Positions 1 to 8,141 of a DNA stretch of 64,000 bases are shown one piece after another. Made by a program: the position numbers and the translations under genes. Each line of letters opens with the position of its first letter. Position 1 is the stretch's first letter. The notes beneath the pieces were generated by a model that searched no databases, had not been told where the DNA came from, and saw nothing but the letters and a program-made list of their open reading frames with translations. The DNA is from Salidesulfovibrio onnuriiensis. GTDB lineage: Bacteria; Desulfobacterota; Desulfovibrionia; Desulfovibrionales; Desulfovibrionaceae. The stretch is taken from contig NZ_CP040751.1 of NCBI RefSeq assembly GCF_008001235.1, positions 1,657,001 to 1,721,000 of the forward strand. Direction: 5' to 3'.

Positions 1-2
1 AA

Positions 3-1286
3 TTCGTCAGCCGGGGGAGCATAGATCTCTTCGGGGTAGCGCCGGAATTTTTCATGGAGCAGAAGACCAACGTCATGGAGATGCTGGCTCATCCCGACGA
101 TCTTGCCTCCATGCTGGAAGAGCAGGAGGCGGCCATTGAAGGGCACCGTCCCTACAAGATGCTCTACCGGATCCGCATGGAGGATGGTAGTCTCAAGTGG
201 ATATGGGACCAGGGCGAATGCGTTTATGACGACGCTGGCCGCCCCACCCACCTGGAAGGCATCACCATCGACATCAGCGCCCAGAAGATGCGCGAGTTCG
301 AGCTGCTCCAGGAAAACCAGAATCTCAAGGGATCGCTGCAGGACCGCTACAAGTTCGGCAGCATCATCGGCAAGAGCGAAGGCATGCAGGAGGTCTTCAA
401 GCTCATACTCAAGGCTTCCAAGAGTGACGCCAACGTCATCATCCTGGGCGAAACCGGAACGGGGAAGGACCTTGTGGCGCAGACCATCCATGAGTTGAGC
501 GGGGCCGTCGGGCCGTATGTCCCGGTCAACTGCGGGGCCATTCCGGCCAACCTCATGGAAAGCGAATTTTTCGGCCACAAGAAAGGCGCTTTTTCCGGGG
601 CCACGAGCGACAGGAAGGGCTATCTGGCCGCTGCGGACGGCGGAACCCTGTTTCTGGACGAAGTCGGTGAGATCGACCTTTCCCTGCAGGTGAAACTGCT
701 TCGCGCCCTGGAAAGCAAGCTTTTCACGCCGGTGGGCGGCAGCGAACCGCAGTCCTCGAAGTTTCGCCTCATCGCGGCCACCAACCGGGATCTCCCCAGG
801 ATGGTCAAGGAGGGGCGCATGCGTTCGGATTTCTTTTTTCGGCTGCACGTGCTTCCCATACGGGTTCCGCCCCTCCGGAGCCGGCTTGAGGATCTCCCAC
901 TTCTCGTGGCCGAGTTCATGTCCCGGTATCTGGGCAAGGACGCTTCGGTTCCCAACCTGCCGCCCAAGATCCGGGCCGCCTTCGACGCCCATGACTGGCC
1001 CGGCAACGTCCGCGAGCTGCAGAACGTTCTGGAGCGCTATCTCACCTTTGGCGAAGTCGTGTTCAGCGATTTCGGCATCCAGGCCCCGGACGGTTCGTTC
1101 GGGGTGGACGAGGCCCTGGGCGAAGCCGAATCCTGCGCCTCCCTTGTCGAGGCCATGGAAGTGGTGGAGCGGCACATGATCATGAAGGCGCTGGAACGCA
1201 ACCACTGGAAAAAAGGTCTGACCGCCAGGGATCTGGGCTTGAACATGCGCACCATGCAAAGAAAGCTCAAGAAGTACGGCATCTGA
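3..1286 (+). CDS. Sigma-54-dependent transcriptional activator with PAS sensor (5' end outside window)
   Basis: Enhancer-binding protein that would use ATP hydrolysis to open sigma-54 promoters in response to a PAS-sensed signal. The reading frame is open to the left edge, so the start is missing; an in-frame ATG at 54 lies inside the PAS domain and is not a credible start. The first ~95 visible residues are a PAS fold of the PAS_3 type. The AAA+ domain has Walker A GETGTGKD, a GAFSGAT loop (GAFTGA variant that contacts sigma-54), Walker B GGTLFLDEVGEI and the arginine-rich sensor region. The C-terminus is a Fis-like helix-turn-helix (TARDLGLNMRTMQRKLKKYG). A strong terminator follows at once, and a possible sigma-54 promoter lies 200 bp downstream, so the EamA/YitT pair is a plausible target (inference). 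Confidence 0.9.
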   Translation, partial: FVSRGSIDLFGVAPEFFMEQKTNVMEMLAHPDDLASMLEEQEAAIEGHRPYKMLYRIRMEDGSLKWIWDQGECVYDDAGRPTHLEGITIDISAQKMREFELLQENQNLKGSLQDRYKFGSIIGKSEGMQEVFKLILKASKSDANVIILGETGTGKDLVAQTIHELSGAVGPYVPVNCGAIPANLMESEFFGHKKGAFSGATSDRKGYLAAADGGTLFLDEVGEIDLSLQVKLLRALESKLFTPVGGSEPQSSKFRLIAATNRDLPRMVKEGRMRSDFFFRLHVLPIRVPPLRSRLEDLPLLVAEFMSRYLGKDASVPNLPPKIRAAFDAHDWPGNVRELQNVLERYLTFGEVVFSDFGIQAPDGSFGVDEALGEAESCASLVEAMEVVERHMIMKALERNHWKKGLTARDLGLNMRTMQRKLKKYGI

Positions 1287-1310
1287 TCCGCCGGCATTTT
1301 CCCGCCACGC

Positions 1311-1359
1311 AAAAAAGGCGACACAAGTGTCTTTATGTGACGCTCGTGTCGCCTTTTTT
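1311..1359 (+). terminator. Rho-independent terminator after the sigma-54 activator
   Basis: Arms AAAAAAGGCGACAC and GTGTCGCCTTTTTT pair perfectly around a ~21-base loop and end in a T run. It closes the activator transcript and isolates it from the next unit. Confidence 0.85.
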
Positions 1360-1394
1360 GTTTATCTAGTAAAATCAATATGTTGTTGGCTAGA

Positions 1395-1409
1395 TCGTCT
1401 TGATGACGA
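1395..1409. promoter_or_regulatory. Candidate activator-binding inverted repeat
   Basis: TCGTC-TTGAT-GACGA is a 5+5+5 inverted repeat about 80-90 bp upstream of the -24/-12-like element at 1487. That is a normal distance for an enhancer site of a sigma-54 activator. Such short repeats arise by chance, so this is only a candidate. Confidence 0.3.
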
Positions 1410-1486
1410 CAGCGGTGTCGCGTCGATTGTCGGATGATATGGTGTTTCTGCATATTTTATCCTTATATTCCGTCACATTAAGTGTT

Positions 1487-1502
1487 TGGCATGTCCTGTG
1501 CT
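1487..1502 (+). promoter_or_regulatory. Possible sigma-54 (-24/-12) promoter for EamA-YitT
   Basis: TGGCATGTCCTGTGCT matches the consensus TGGCACG-N4-TTGCT with the key GG and GC at exact spacing and two mismatches. Transcription would begin near 1513, leaving a leader of about 340 nt before the EamA start codon. The sigma-54 activator gene ends just upstream. Confidence 0.5.
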
Positions 1503-1512
1503 CATAGGGGTG

Positions 1513-1856
1513 CTGATTGTGCCACCGGTATCGAAGCGGCAGTGACCTCCCGCTTCGCATAACGGCTCTTGGGGAGGGGCATCACTACCTCAACTCCTCT
1601 TGGATAGTCTGCATGGCAAGTTTTCAGGCGATACCGTCATTATCCGCCGCAGGTTCCAGTGGTTTCTTTGGGAGGAGAAATCGCCGGGAGCCGGGAAACC
1701 AATGCCGAGCCACGTTCCCTCCCCAAGGCCATTATCCGGTGCTGCTCCCGACAACCGACATCCTCTCCCTGGGAATTGGACATGTTTCTCCAGTGGGAAG
1801 GGAAGGCCTGCCCGGCTCCTCCTAGCCGGGCAGGCCCTATATTTCAGGACAAGACA
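1513..1856 (+). other. Long non-coding leader with several hairpins
   Basis: No convincing gene lies between the terminator at 1359 and the EamA start at 1857. The stretch is rich in inverted repeats: CGAAGCGG (1532-1539) with CCGCTTCG (1550-1557), GGCGAT with a distal ATCGCC, CGGGAGC with GCTCCCG, and a perfect 13-bp hairpin at 1805-1836. This reads as a structured 5' leader. I could not match it to TPP, cobalamin, glycine, fluoride or Moco riboswitch consensus sequences by eye. Confidence 0.4.
1805..1836 (+). promoter_or_regulatory. Perfect 13-bp hairpin just upstream of EamA start
   Basis: GGCCTGCCCGGCT and AGCCGGGCAGGCC pair perfectly around the loop CCTCCT, ending 20 bases before the EamA ATG. 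There is no T run after it, so it is not a classical terminator. The loop CCTCCT is the complement of a Shine-Dalgarno sequence. It may affect translation initiation or RNA stability. Confidence 0.5.
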
Positions 1857-2822
1857 ATGCAGTGGAACGCCTTTCGCAAAACCCAGGCCGCCGGATATGT
1901 TTTCATTTCCCTCGGCATTCTCAGCTGGAGCGGAAATTTCGTGGCCGCCCGCGGTCTTGCCGCCAGTGTGGACCCCGCCACCCTCAATCTGTTGCGCTGG
2001 GTCCTGGCCTCGCTCCTGTTCCTTCCGTTCGGATTCGCCGCCTTCTGGCGGGAGCGCAAGGCCATCGGGCTTCTTTGGAAGGAGATCTTCGTTCTCGCAC
2101 TGACCGGCATTTCCCTGTACGACACCATGGTCTTCCTGGCCGGGCGCACCTCCGAGGCGTTGAACATGTCGCTCATCTCCACGCTGTCGCCTTTGCTGAC
2201 CGCGCTCATGGCCCAGTTTTTCTTCAAGGAAAAGCTGCGACCGAGCATGTACATGGGGATAGCCATTTCCACCTTCGGCATTGTCGCGCTGGTGACGGAC
2301 GGGAACCTGGAGCGGCTGTTGACCCTCCGCTTTGCCGAAGGGGACCTGCTCATTCTCGGTACGGCCCTGATGTCCGCCGTTTACAACAACATTGTCAGCC
2401 GCATCTCGGGGAAGGTTGGCCAGACCGCGCTGGTCATGGCCCTGTGCCTTTTCGGGGCGGTGCAGATCATCCCGCTTTACCTCTGGGAAACCGGCGGACA
2501 ACTGGTGCTGCCGGAATTTTCGTCCTCGCTTGTCTGGTCGCTCGGCTACCTTGCGGTCTTCGCCTCTATTCTCTGCTTTCTTTTCTGGAACGAGGCCGTG
2601 CAGATATTGGGGGCCCCAAAGGCCATGCTTTTCTACTATACGCTTCCGCCCGCCAGCGGATTGATCGCCTGGCTGGTCATTGACGAACCTGCCCAACTCA
2701 TTCAGATTCTGAGCGGGATGATTATTGTTGCGGGCATCTTGTTCGCTCTATATGGTGGCGCGCCAAAATGGAGAAGGCGAAAGGTGGAAGTGTATGGACA
2801 ACCTGCTGAGATCAATAAATGA
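1857..2822 (+). CDS. EamA/DMT-family transporter
   Basis: Inner-membrane drug/metabolite transporter of 321 residues with about ten hydrophobic helices in two EamA repeats. The family exports amino acids, metabolites or nucleotide sugars; the substrate cannot be read from sequence. The start is the ATG at 1857 because homology-like sequence begins there (AAGYVFISLGILSWSGNFVA). The frame stays open further upstream, but that part would run through the hairpin leader and looks non-coding. The 3' end overlaps the YitT gene by 29 bp, so the two are co-transcribed. Confidence 0.85.
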   Translation: MQWNAFRKTQAAGYVFISLGILSWSGNFVAARGLAASVDPATLNLLRWVLASLLFLPFGFAAFWRERKAIGLLWKEIFVLALTGISLYDTMVFLAGRTSEALNMSLISTLSPLLTALMAQFFFKEKLRPSMYMGIAISTFGIVALVTDGNLERLLTLRFAEGDLLILGTALMSAVYNNIVSRISGKVGQTALVMALCLFGAVQIIPLYLWETGGQLVLPEFSSSLVWSLGYLAVFASILCFLFWNEAVQILGAPKAMLFYYTLPPASGLIAWLVIDEPAQLIQILSGMIIVAGILFALYGGAPKWRRRKVEVYGQPAEINK

Positions 2823-3654
2823 TTCACTGATCTGGAATCTGTTTTTACTGCTGGCGGGATCCTTTGTGTTCGTTGTCGGCTACAACGGCATTGCCGCGCA
2901 TCACCACTTTGTGCCAGCGGCCCTGTACGGCCTGGCAGTTGTCGGCAACGACATGGCCCCCGGGCTTTCCCTGGCCAAGTGGTATTTTCTGCTGAATATC
3001 CCGCTTTTCGCCATGGCCTGGAAAGGGGTGAGCCGCCGTTTCTTCTTTCTGACCCTGTTCGCCATGGTCATGGTGACTTTGATGACCTCCTACGTGCATT
3101 TCGATTTCGGCATCCGGAACGAAATGTACGCGGCCATTGCCGCCGGAGCTATCATGGGAGCCGGCTGCGGGGTCATCCTCCGGTCCTATGGAGGGGGAGG
3201 CGGCCTCGACGTGGTGGCGGTGATCCTCAACAGCAGGTACGGCATCCGCTTCGGCGTGTTCTATTTCTTCATCAATGCCGTTGTCATGCTGTTTGCCCTG
3301 AGCCTGTTCAGTCCGGACAAGATCATTGCATCGCTGGTCATGCTTTTCATCAGTTCCGTGGTGACCGAATACGTCCTTTCCCTGTTCAACCAGCGCAAGG
3401 CCGTGCGCATCATCACCAAAAGGCCCGAGGAATTGATCGGGGTCATGATCCAGGCGAAGTACCATGCGAGCGCCTTCCCCGGAAAAGGGGGCTATTCCGG
3501 CGAGCCGGTGGACATGATTTTCTCCATCACCGACAATCTGCGTCTGCGCTCTCTGGAGCAGCTGGTCTTCGACAATGACCCCGAGGCGATCTTCGTGGTC
3601 GAGAGCACCTTCAGCGTCATCGGTGGCAGTTTCGCCCGCCGCAAGAACTATTGA
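2794..3654 (+). CDS. YitT family membrane protein (DUF161/DUF2179)
   Basis: Membrane protein of 286 residues with five to six helices followed by a soluble ~80-residue C-terminal domain typical of YitT proteins. The glycine-rich signature GGGGGLDVVAVIL and the end SFARRKNY fit the family. Function is unknown; some relatives have been linked to metabolite export. The start at ATG 2794 has a good AGGTGGAAG ribosome site lying inside the end of the EamA gene. A bidirectional terminator follows. Confidence 0.85.
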   Translation: MDNLLRSINDSLIWNLFLLLAGSFVFVVGYNGIAAHHHFVPAALYGLAVVGNDMAPGLSLAKWYFLLNIPLFAMAWKGVSRRFFFLTLFAMVMVTLMTSYVHFDFGIRNEMYAAIAAGAIMGAGCGVILRSYGGGGGLDVVAVILNSRYGIRFGVFYFFINAVVMLFALSLFSPDKIIASLVMLFISSVVTEYVLSLFNQRKAVRIITKRPEELIGVMIQAKYHASAFPGKGGYSGEPVDMIFSITDNLRLRSLEQLVFDNDPEAIFVVESTFSVIGGSFARRKNY

Positions 3655-3708
3655 TTTTATTTTTGGATTCCAGGTCCGTGCCGACGGGCGTGGAGTGAAC
3701 GAGCATGA

Positions 3709-3745
3709 AAACGCCCGGCGATTGTGGAAACCGCCGGGTGTTTTT
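3709..3745. terminator. Bidirectional terminator between YitT and YjbQ genes
   Basis: ACGCCCGGCG and CGCCGGGTGT pair across an 11-base loop, with T runs on both strands (TTTTT to the right, GTTTTC to the left). It sits between convergent genes and can serve both. Confidence 0.8.
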
Positions 3746-3801
3746 GTATACAATGCCTTGAACAGGTGCGCGGAGCGGGGGAAAGGAAGGGGACGGAATC
3801 C

Positions 3802-4218
3802 CTACTCCCCGATGATCTTCACCAGCACGCGCTTCTTGCGGCGGCCGTCGAACTCCCCGTAGAAAATCTGTTCCCAGGTGCCGAAGTCGAGCCTGCCCTC
3901 GGTGATGGCCACCACCACTTCCCGTCCCATGATCTGGCGCTTCATGTGCGCGTCCGCATTGTCCTCGTACCCGTTGTGGCGGTACTGGGAGACGGGCTCG
4001 TGCGGGGCCAGCTTTTCCAGCCAGACCTCGTAGTCATGATGCAGGCCGGACTCGTCGTCGTTGATGAACACCGAGGCCGTGATGTGCATGGCGTTGACCA
4101 GGCACAGCCCCTCCCGGATGCCGGATTCAGCCAGACAGGCCTCCACGTCGGGCGTGATGTTCACGAAGGCGCGGCGCGTGGGAATCTCGTACCAGAGTTC
4201 CTTGCGATAGGATTTCAC
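3802..4218 (-). CDS. yjbQ: YjbQ family protein (UPF0047)
   Basis: A 138-residue protein covering the full length of the YjbQ/UPF0047 family, linked in E. coli to weak thiamine-phosphate synthase activity. Family hallmarks are visible: [16 protein letters not shown] with the conserved histidine, [30 protein letters not shown] and [19 protein letters not shown]. It begins with GTG three bases after the stop of the Lrp gene, so the two form an operon. The physiological role is unclear. Confidence 0.9.
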   Translation of the reverse strand: MKSYRKELWYEIPTRRAFVNITPDVEACLAESGIREGLCLVNAMHITASVFINDDESGLHHDYEVWLEKLAPHEPVSQYRHNGYEDNADAHMKRQIMGREVVVAITEGRLDFGTWEQIFYGEFDGRRKKRVLVKIIGE

Positions 4219-4221
4219 GCC

Positions 4222-4704
4222 CTAGTCTTCCTTTTCATGGCCGTTGATGGGCAGGGCGGTTTCCTGCTTGATGGTGCCGAGCACGAAGGACGAGTTGATG
4301 CTTTGCAGGCCGGGGATGGGCGAGAGCTTGGCAAAGGCGAAGTCCGCATAGCTCTGCATGTCGGGCAGGGCCACCTTGAGCAGGTAGTCGTCCTCGCCCG
4401 AGACCTGGTAGCACTCCAGCACCTCTTCCATTTTGTCCACGTGGTTCTTGAAGGTCTCGAAATCCTTGAGCTGATGCGCGCCCAGGGAGACCCGGACGAA
4501 TGCGATGATGCCCATGCCCACCTTTTCCGCGTCGGCCAGGGCTACGAATTTCTTGATCACGCCGGAGTTTTCCAGCCGCTTGACCCGTTCCAGCATGGCC
4601 GGGGGCGAGATGCCCAGCCGCTTGGCCAGTTCGGAGTTGGTTATCCTACCTTCCCGCTGCAGGATCTTGAGGATATTCCGGTCCATTTCGTCGAGTTTCG
4701 CCAT
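4222..4704 (-). CDS. Lrp/AsnC family transcriptional regulator
   Basis: A 160-residue Lrp-type regulator: N-terminal helix-turn-helix (DEMDRNILKILQREGRITNS with ELAKRLGISPPAMLERVKRL) and a C-terminal RAM/AsnC effector domain (VLECYQVSGEDDYLLKVALP). ATG at 4704 has an AGGGAG site ten bases upstream and is preferred over an in-frame TTG at 4713, which would sit on the ribosome site. It is divergent from the acyl-CoA synthetase across a 259-bp AT-rich gap, so it probably regulates that gene, likely in response to an amino acid or keto acid (inference). Confidence 0.9.
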   Translation of the reverse strand: MAKLDEMDRNILKILQREGRITNSELAKRLGISPPAMLERVKRLENSGVIKKFVALADAEKVGMGIIAFVRVSLGAHQLKDFETFKNHVDKMEEVLECYQVSGEDDYLLKVALPDMQSYADFAFAKLSPIPGLQSINSSFVLGTIKQETALPINGHEKED

Positions 4705-4963
4705 GATTCGCAATCTCCCTGTAGAACGTTCGCAACTATCCGGAAATACGTTGTATCATTCTCTTGTAAAAAAGTAATGCTAATATAATTAGAATAAAAT
4801 AAGACAATGTCTAACAAAATTAGCCTTGAATTGATCGAGACGGTATTTTGTTATATGGTGCCGGACATTGAACAAACCGGCCGCATCCATGCGCCCCAGG
4901 TATGGCGATGGGCTTTCGAATACGGTAGGATGGCGGCCGAACTAATATCCCAGCGGAGGAATC

Positions 4964-7234
4964 ATGCCCCACAGACAGCTCAACAGGGAACGCGTACAGG
5001 CCGTGGAGGCCGTGCTGGAAAAGGCCCATGGCGCGGGACGCTCCATGCTGTTCGAACACGAGGTCTATGTCATTCTCGAACTGCTGGGCCTGAACGTGCC
5101 CTCGCACCATCTGGTGGCCTCGGGCGACGAGGTGGACGCGGGCAAGCTGTCCCGGTTTTCCAGCGACAGGGTGGTGCTCAAGGTGGTGGCCGGGGACGTG
5201 GCCCACAAGCAGAAGATCGGCGGCGTGCGCGTGGCCGTGAAGGACGCCGACTTTATCCGCTACAGCGTGGACCGGATGCTTTCCGATATGAAAGCCGCCG
5301 GGCACGAGGCCGAGGGCGTGCTGCTGGTGGAGTGCATCGACTATTCCCAGGACCTGGGCAACGAGATCCTGCTGGGGTTCCGCGAGAGCGACGCCTTCGG
5401 GCCGGTCATATCCTTTTCCAAGGGCGGCAGCGACGCCGAGCACTTTGCCCAGAGCTTTTCCCCGCCCAACCTGATCCTGGCCCCCATCGACCGCAAGTGG
5501 GCTGAGGCCCTGCTGTATTCCACGCAGATCCAGAAGAAGTTCGCGGCCCAGGGACATACCGACTACACGGACAAGATCATTGACGCGGGCCTGCGCTTCA
5601 GCCGCCTGTCCACGGCTTTTTCCAATTTCTTCGAGGGCGACCGGTTCGTGATCCGCGAGTTCGAGGTCAACCCCTTCGTGTTCGACCGTTACGGCCGGTT
5701 CATCGCCATCGACGGGTACGCCGTTTTCGAAAAACGCAACGAGGCCGTGCGTGCCCTGGGCAAGGTCGAACGCGCGCCCCTGACCCCGTTCTTCGAGCCC
5801 GAGGGCGTGGCCGTCATCGGCGTGAGCACCAGCAATCTTTCCAGCCCGGGTTCCACCATCACCGAGAACCTGATCAAGCTTGGCCGCACAGACGTCTACG
5901 CCGTGAATCCCAAGGGCGGGGAGTTGCCCTTTGCCTCGGGCGCCGTGCCCGTGCACACGTCCCTGGCGGACATCGGCAGGCCCGTGGACCTGGCCATCGT
6001 TTCCGTGCCCGCCGCCCATGCCCTGCCCGTGGTGGAGCAGTGCGCCGAGGCTGGGGTCAGGGCCGCCATCCTCATCCCGGGCGGGTTCAGCGAAACCGGC
6101 AACGACGACGTGGAGGCCTCCATCCTGGCCGTGGCCCGCAAAACGGGCATGCGGCTCATGGGGCCCAACTGCCTGGGGATTATCTTCGGCGGCAACCAGG
6201 GCCGCCCCGGCATCAACACCTTCTTTGTCCCGGAAGAGAAATTCCGCGTTCCCGAGCGCGAGAGCCGCAACGTGGCCATCCTGAGCCAGAGCGGGGCCCT
6301 GGGCATCATCGAGCTGCACCAGCTCCGCCACGCCATTTCGCCCAAGGTCATTGTCAGCTACGGCAACCAGCTGGATACGGACCCGGCCGACCTCATCGGG
6401 CATTTTTCGCAGGACGACGACGTGGACGTCATCGGCTGCTACATCGAGGGCTTCAAGCCCGCGGCGGGCGCGCGCTTTTTCCATGTGGCCGGGCAGTGCC
6501 CCAAGCCGGTCATCGTCTACAAGGCGGGCCGCACCGAGGCCGGGCGCAAGGCCACCGAATCCCACACCGCCAGCATCGCGGGCGAATACGCCGTGGCCAA
6601 GGCGGCCATGAAGCAGGCCGGGCTGGTGGTGGCCGAAACCATGATGGACCACGTGGAGCTGATCAAGACCTTTGCCCTGCTCAATGATTTCGAGGTGCGC
6701 GGCAACCGGCTGGCGGTTATCGCCAACGCGGGCTACGAAAAAACCTATGCCGCCGACAACCTCGGCTCCCTGCAGGTGGCCGAGTTCGACCAGGCCACCA
6801 CGGACAGTCTGCGCAAGGTGATCCCGCCCTTCGTGGACGTGGACCCGCTCCTGGACCTGACGCCCATGGCCGACGACAACATGTACGCCCAGTGCATCGA
6901 GATCGCCCTGGCCTCGGATTCCGTGGACGCCCTGGTGGTCTCCATCGTGCCGCACGCCATGGATCTCAAGACCACGGACAGCGAAATGGAGTCCGATCCG
7001 GACAACATTGCCGCGCGCATCGTCCAGCTGGCCAAGAAGTACCGCAAGCCCGTGGCCGTTTCCGTCTGCGTCACGGGCGGGGCGGATGCGGACTACAACC
7101 GCTTCGGCCAGACCCTGGACCAGGGCGGGGTGCCCACCTTCCTCAATGCCAGCCGGGCCACCCAGTGCCTGAACGAATTTATACGATACAGGATGATTCG
7201 TCGTACCGGCGACTATGCGGAGTGGTTGAAGTAG
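4964..7234 (+). CDS. Acyl-CoA synthetase, ADP/NDP-forming (acetate-CoA ligase family)
   Basis: Fused single-chain enzyme of 756 residues expected to convert acyl-CoA + ADP + phosphate to acid + CoA + ATP, used by anaerobes to make ATP from amino-acid-derived acyl-CoA. The ATP-grasp (beta-type) part comes first, residues ~1-250. The CoA-binding Rossmann domain (FEPEGVAVIGVSTSNLSSPG) follows, then the ligase domains. The conserved histidine loop is ESHTASIAG. The domain order beta-then-alpha is one of several known in the family. Start ATG has a GGAGG site five bases upstream. The divergent Lrp regulator suggests control by amino acids. Substrate is unassigned. Confidence 0.85.
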   Translation: MPHRQLNRERVQAVEAVLEKAHGAGRSMLFEHEVYVILELLGLNVPSHHLVASGDEVDAGKLSRFSSDRVVLKVVAGDVAHKQKIGGVRVAVKDADFIRYSVDRMLSDMKAAGHEAEGVLLVECIDYSQDLGNEILLGFRESDAFGPVISFSKGGSDAEHFAQSFSPPNLILAPIDRKWAEALLYSTQIQKKFAAQGHTDYTDKIIDAGLRFSRLSTAFSNFFEGDRFVIREFEVNPFVFDRYGRFIAIDGYAVFEKRNEAVRALGKVERAPLTPFFEPEGVAVIGVSTSNLSSPGSTITENLIKLGRTDVYAVNPKGGELPFASGAVPVHTSLADIGRPVDLAIVSVPAAHALPVVEQCAEAGVRAAILIPGGFSETGNDDVEASILAVARKTGMRLMGPNCLGIIFGGNQGRPGINTFFVPEEKFRVPERESRNVAILSQSGALGIIELHQLRHAISPKVIVSYGNQLDTDPADLIGHFSQDDDVDVIGCYIEGFKPAAGARFFHVAGQCPKPVIVYKAGRTEAGRKATESHTASIAGEYAVAKAAMKQAGLVVAETMMDHVELIKTFALLNDFEVRGNRLAVIANAGYEKTYAADNLGSLQVAEFDQATTDSLRKVIPPFVDVDPLLDLTPMADDNMYAQCIEIALASDSVDALVVSIVPHAMDLKTTDSEMESDPDNIAARIVQLAKKYRKPVAVSVCVTGGADADYNRFGQTLDQGGVPTFLNASRATQCLNEFIRYRMIRRTGDYAEWLK

Positions 7235-7237
7235 GAA

Positions 7238-7458
7238 TGCCTCCGGCGGACAAGGGGGATAATCCCCTTGCAACCCTTGGTTAACCAAAATGTCCCGGTT
7301 ACACCGGTTCAAATCAGCGCTGACAGGGGCTTGAAGACTCAAGGCTGCCAAGAAGAGTGCGGATACAGGGCGCAAAAGAAAGCCAGCCCGGAGCGTATTA
7401 AGCAATACGTGAGGAGCTGGCTTTATTGCAGCAACGCAGTAGACGCGCCCTTATCGGC
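7238..7458 (-). repeat. Dispersed intergenic repeat, copy A
   Basis: Two conserved blocks recur in inverted orientation at 41170-41353. Block 1 here is 7238-7276 and contains the stem AAGGGGG/CCCCTT. Block 2 is 7369-7458 and matches the other copy at about 80 of 90 positions by eye. The blocks are separated by 92 unrelated bases. Block 2 folds into a nested hairpin: AAAGCCAGC with GCTGGCTTT outside, CGTATT with AATACG inside. It lies between the convergent ends of the acyl-CoA synthetase and the next gene and may act as a terminator. Confidence 0.75.
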
Positions 7459-7461
7459 AGC

Positions 7462-8004
7462 CTAGCCGTTTATGAGTTCTCTGAGATAATCCATTTCCTC
7501 TTGCACGGGTGCGCCAAGCCCCTGTTCGGTGAGGGCGCGCAGGGAAAGGAGTTGGGCCAGGGGGAAGTCCTTGCCCCACAGGGCGCGGTAGGTGGTGAAC
7601 CCCCTGGAGCGCAGCAGCGCGGAACACTGGGTCCAGAGCTGGCGCGCCAGTTCGCGCGGGTCCATGGAAAACGCCGTGTCCCAGACCGGCAGCTTGCGTT
7701 CCCCCAGCACCCGGTTTCCGGAAAATTTCACGGCGGCGTGCAGCAGGCCGTCGTCGCCCGGCCGCACGGTCCATTCATAGAGCCAGCCCTCGCCCAGCCA
7801 TTCGAATTCGAAGTGTGGACGGGGACCGTTGGCCCACTCGCCCGCGTTGCCGGAAATGGCGTCGGACAGGCAGTCGCACAGGTCGCGCAGTGGTTCGGAA
7901 AACATGCTGGATACGGTGAGATCGTACCCTTCGTCGTTGATTTTGAGATAGAAGTCGATCCAGCCCTTGCTGAGTTTCTCCAGCGAAAGTTGCGCTTCAG
8001 CCAT
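7462..8004 (-). CDS. Hypothetical protein
   Basis: A 180-residue soluble protein that I do not recognise. It has no signal peptide or membrane helix, several tryptophans and many acidic residues (FEFEWLGEGWLYEWTVRPGDDG), and a helical C-terminus. It is a single gene between copy A of the dispersed repeat and the terminator of the ABC operon. Codon use is like its neighbours, so it is likely real. Confidence 0.65.
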   Translation of the reverse strand: MAEAQLSLEKLSKGWIDFYLKINDEGYDLTVSSMFSEPLRDLCDCLSDAISGNAGEWANGPRPHFEFEWLGEGWLYEWTVRPGDDGLLHAAVKFSGNRVLGERKLPVWDTAFSMDPRELARQLWTQCSALLRSRGFTTYRALWGKDFPLAQLLSLRALTEQGLGAPVQEEMDYLRELING

Positions 8005-8112
8005 CAGATTCCTCCCTTGTTCGCCCTACGGAGGCAGTGAGCGGCCGATGGTACACGGATGCCTTCGGTTTTACAATGCGGGGGAATCGCCGGAAAAAAG
8101 CGGGAAGTTGAG

Positions 8113-8136
8113 GGGCCTGCGGCGAACCGCAGGCCC
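8113..8136. terminator. Strong hairpin closing the ABC importer operon
   Basis: GGGCCTGCGG and CCGCAGGCCC pair perfectly around a CGAA tetraloop, just downstream of the last gene of the ABC operon (minus strand). A T run on that strand follows ~12 bases later, so termination is plausible though the tail is offset. Confidence 0.65.
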
Positions 8137-8141
8137 TCGCC

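Noticed and set aside
1517..1825. Open frame of ~100 codons in the EamA leader
   Set aside because: No ribosome site, unusual composition and it runs across the hairpin structures; no recognisable protein.
1441..1856. Known riboswitch (TPP, cobalamin, glycine, fluoride, Moco) in the EamA leader
   Set aside because: Some fragments such as GGGGTG and gagCCGGG resemble parts of these, but conserved cores were not found. Reported only as a structured leader.
7300..7330. GGTTCAAATC, like a tRNA T-loop
   Set aside because: No matching T-stem, anticodon arm or acceptor stem can be drawn around it; it lies in the spacer of the dispersed repeat.
4820..7405. Long frame antisense to the acyl-CoA synthetase
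   Set aside because: Typical GC-rich antisense shadow, full of Gly/Arg/His/Val, with no start signal or family match.
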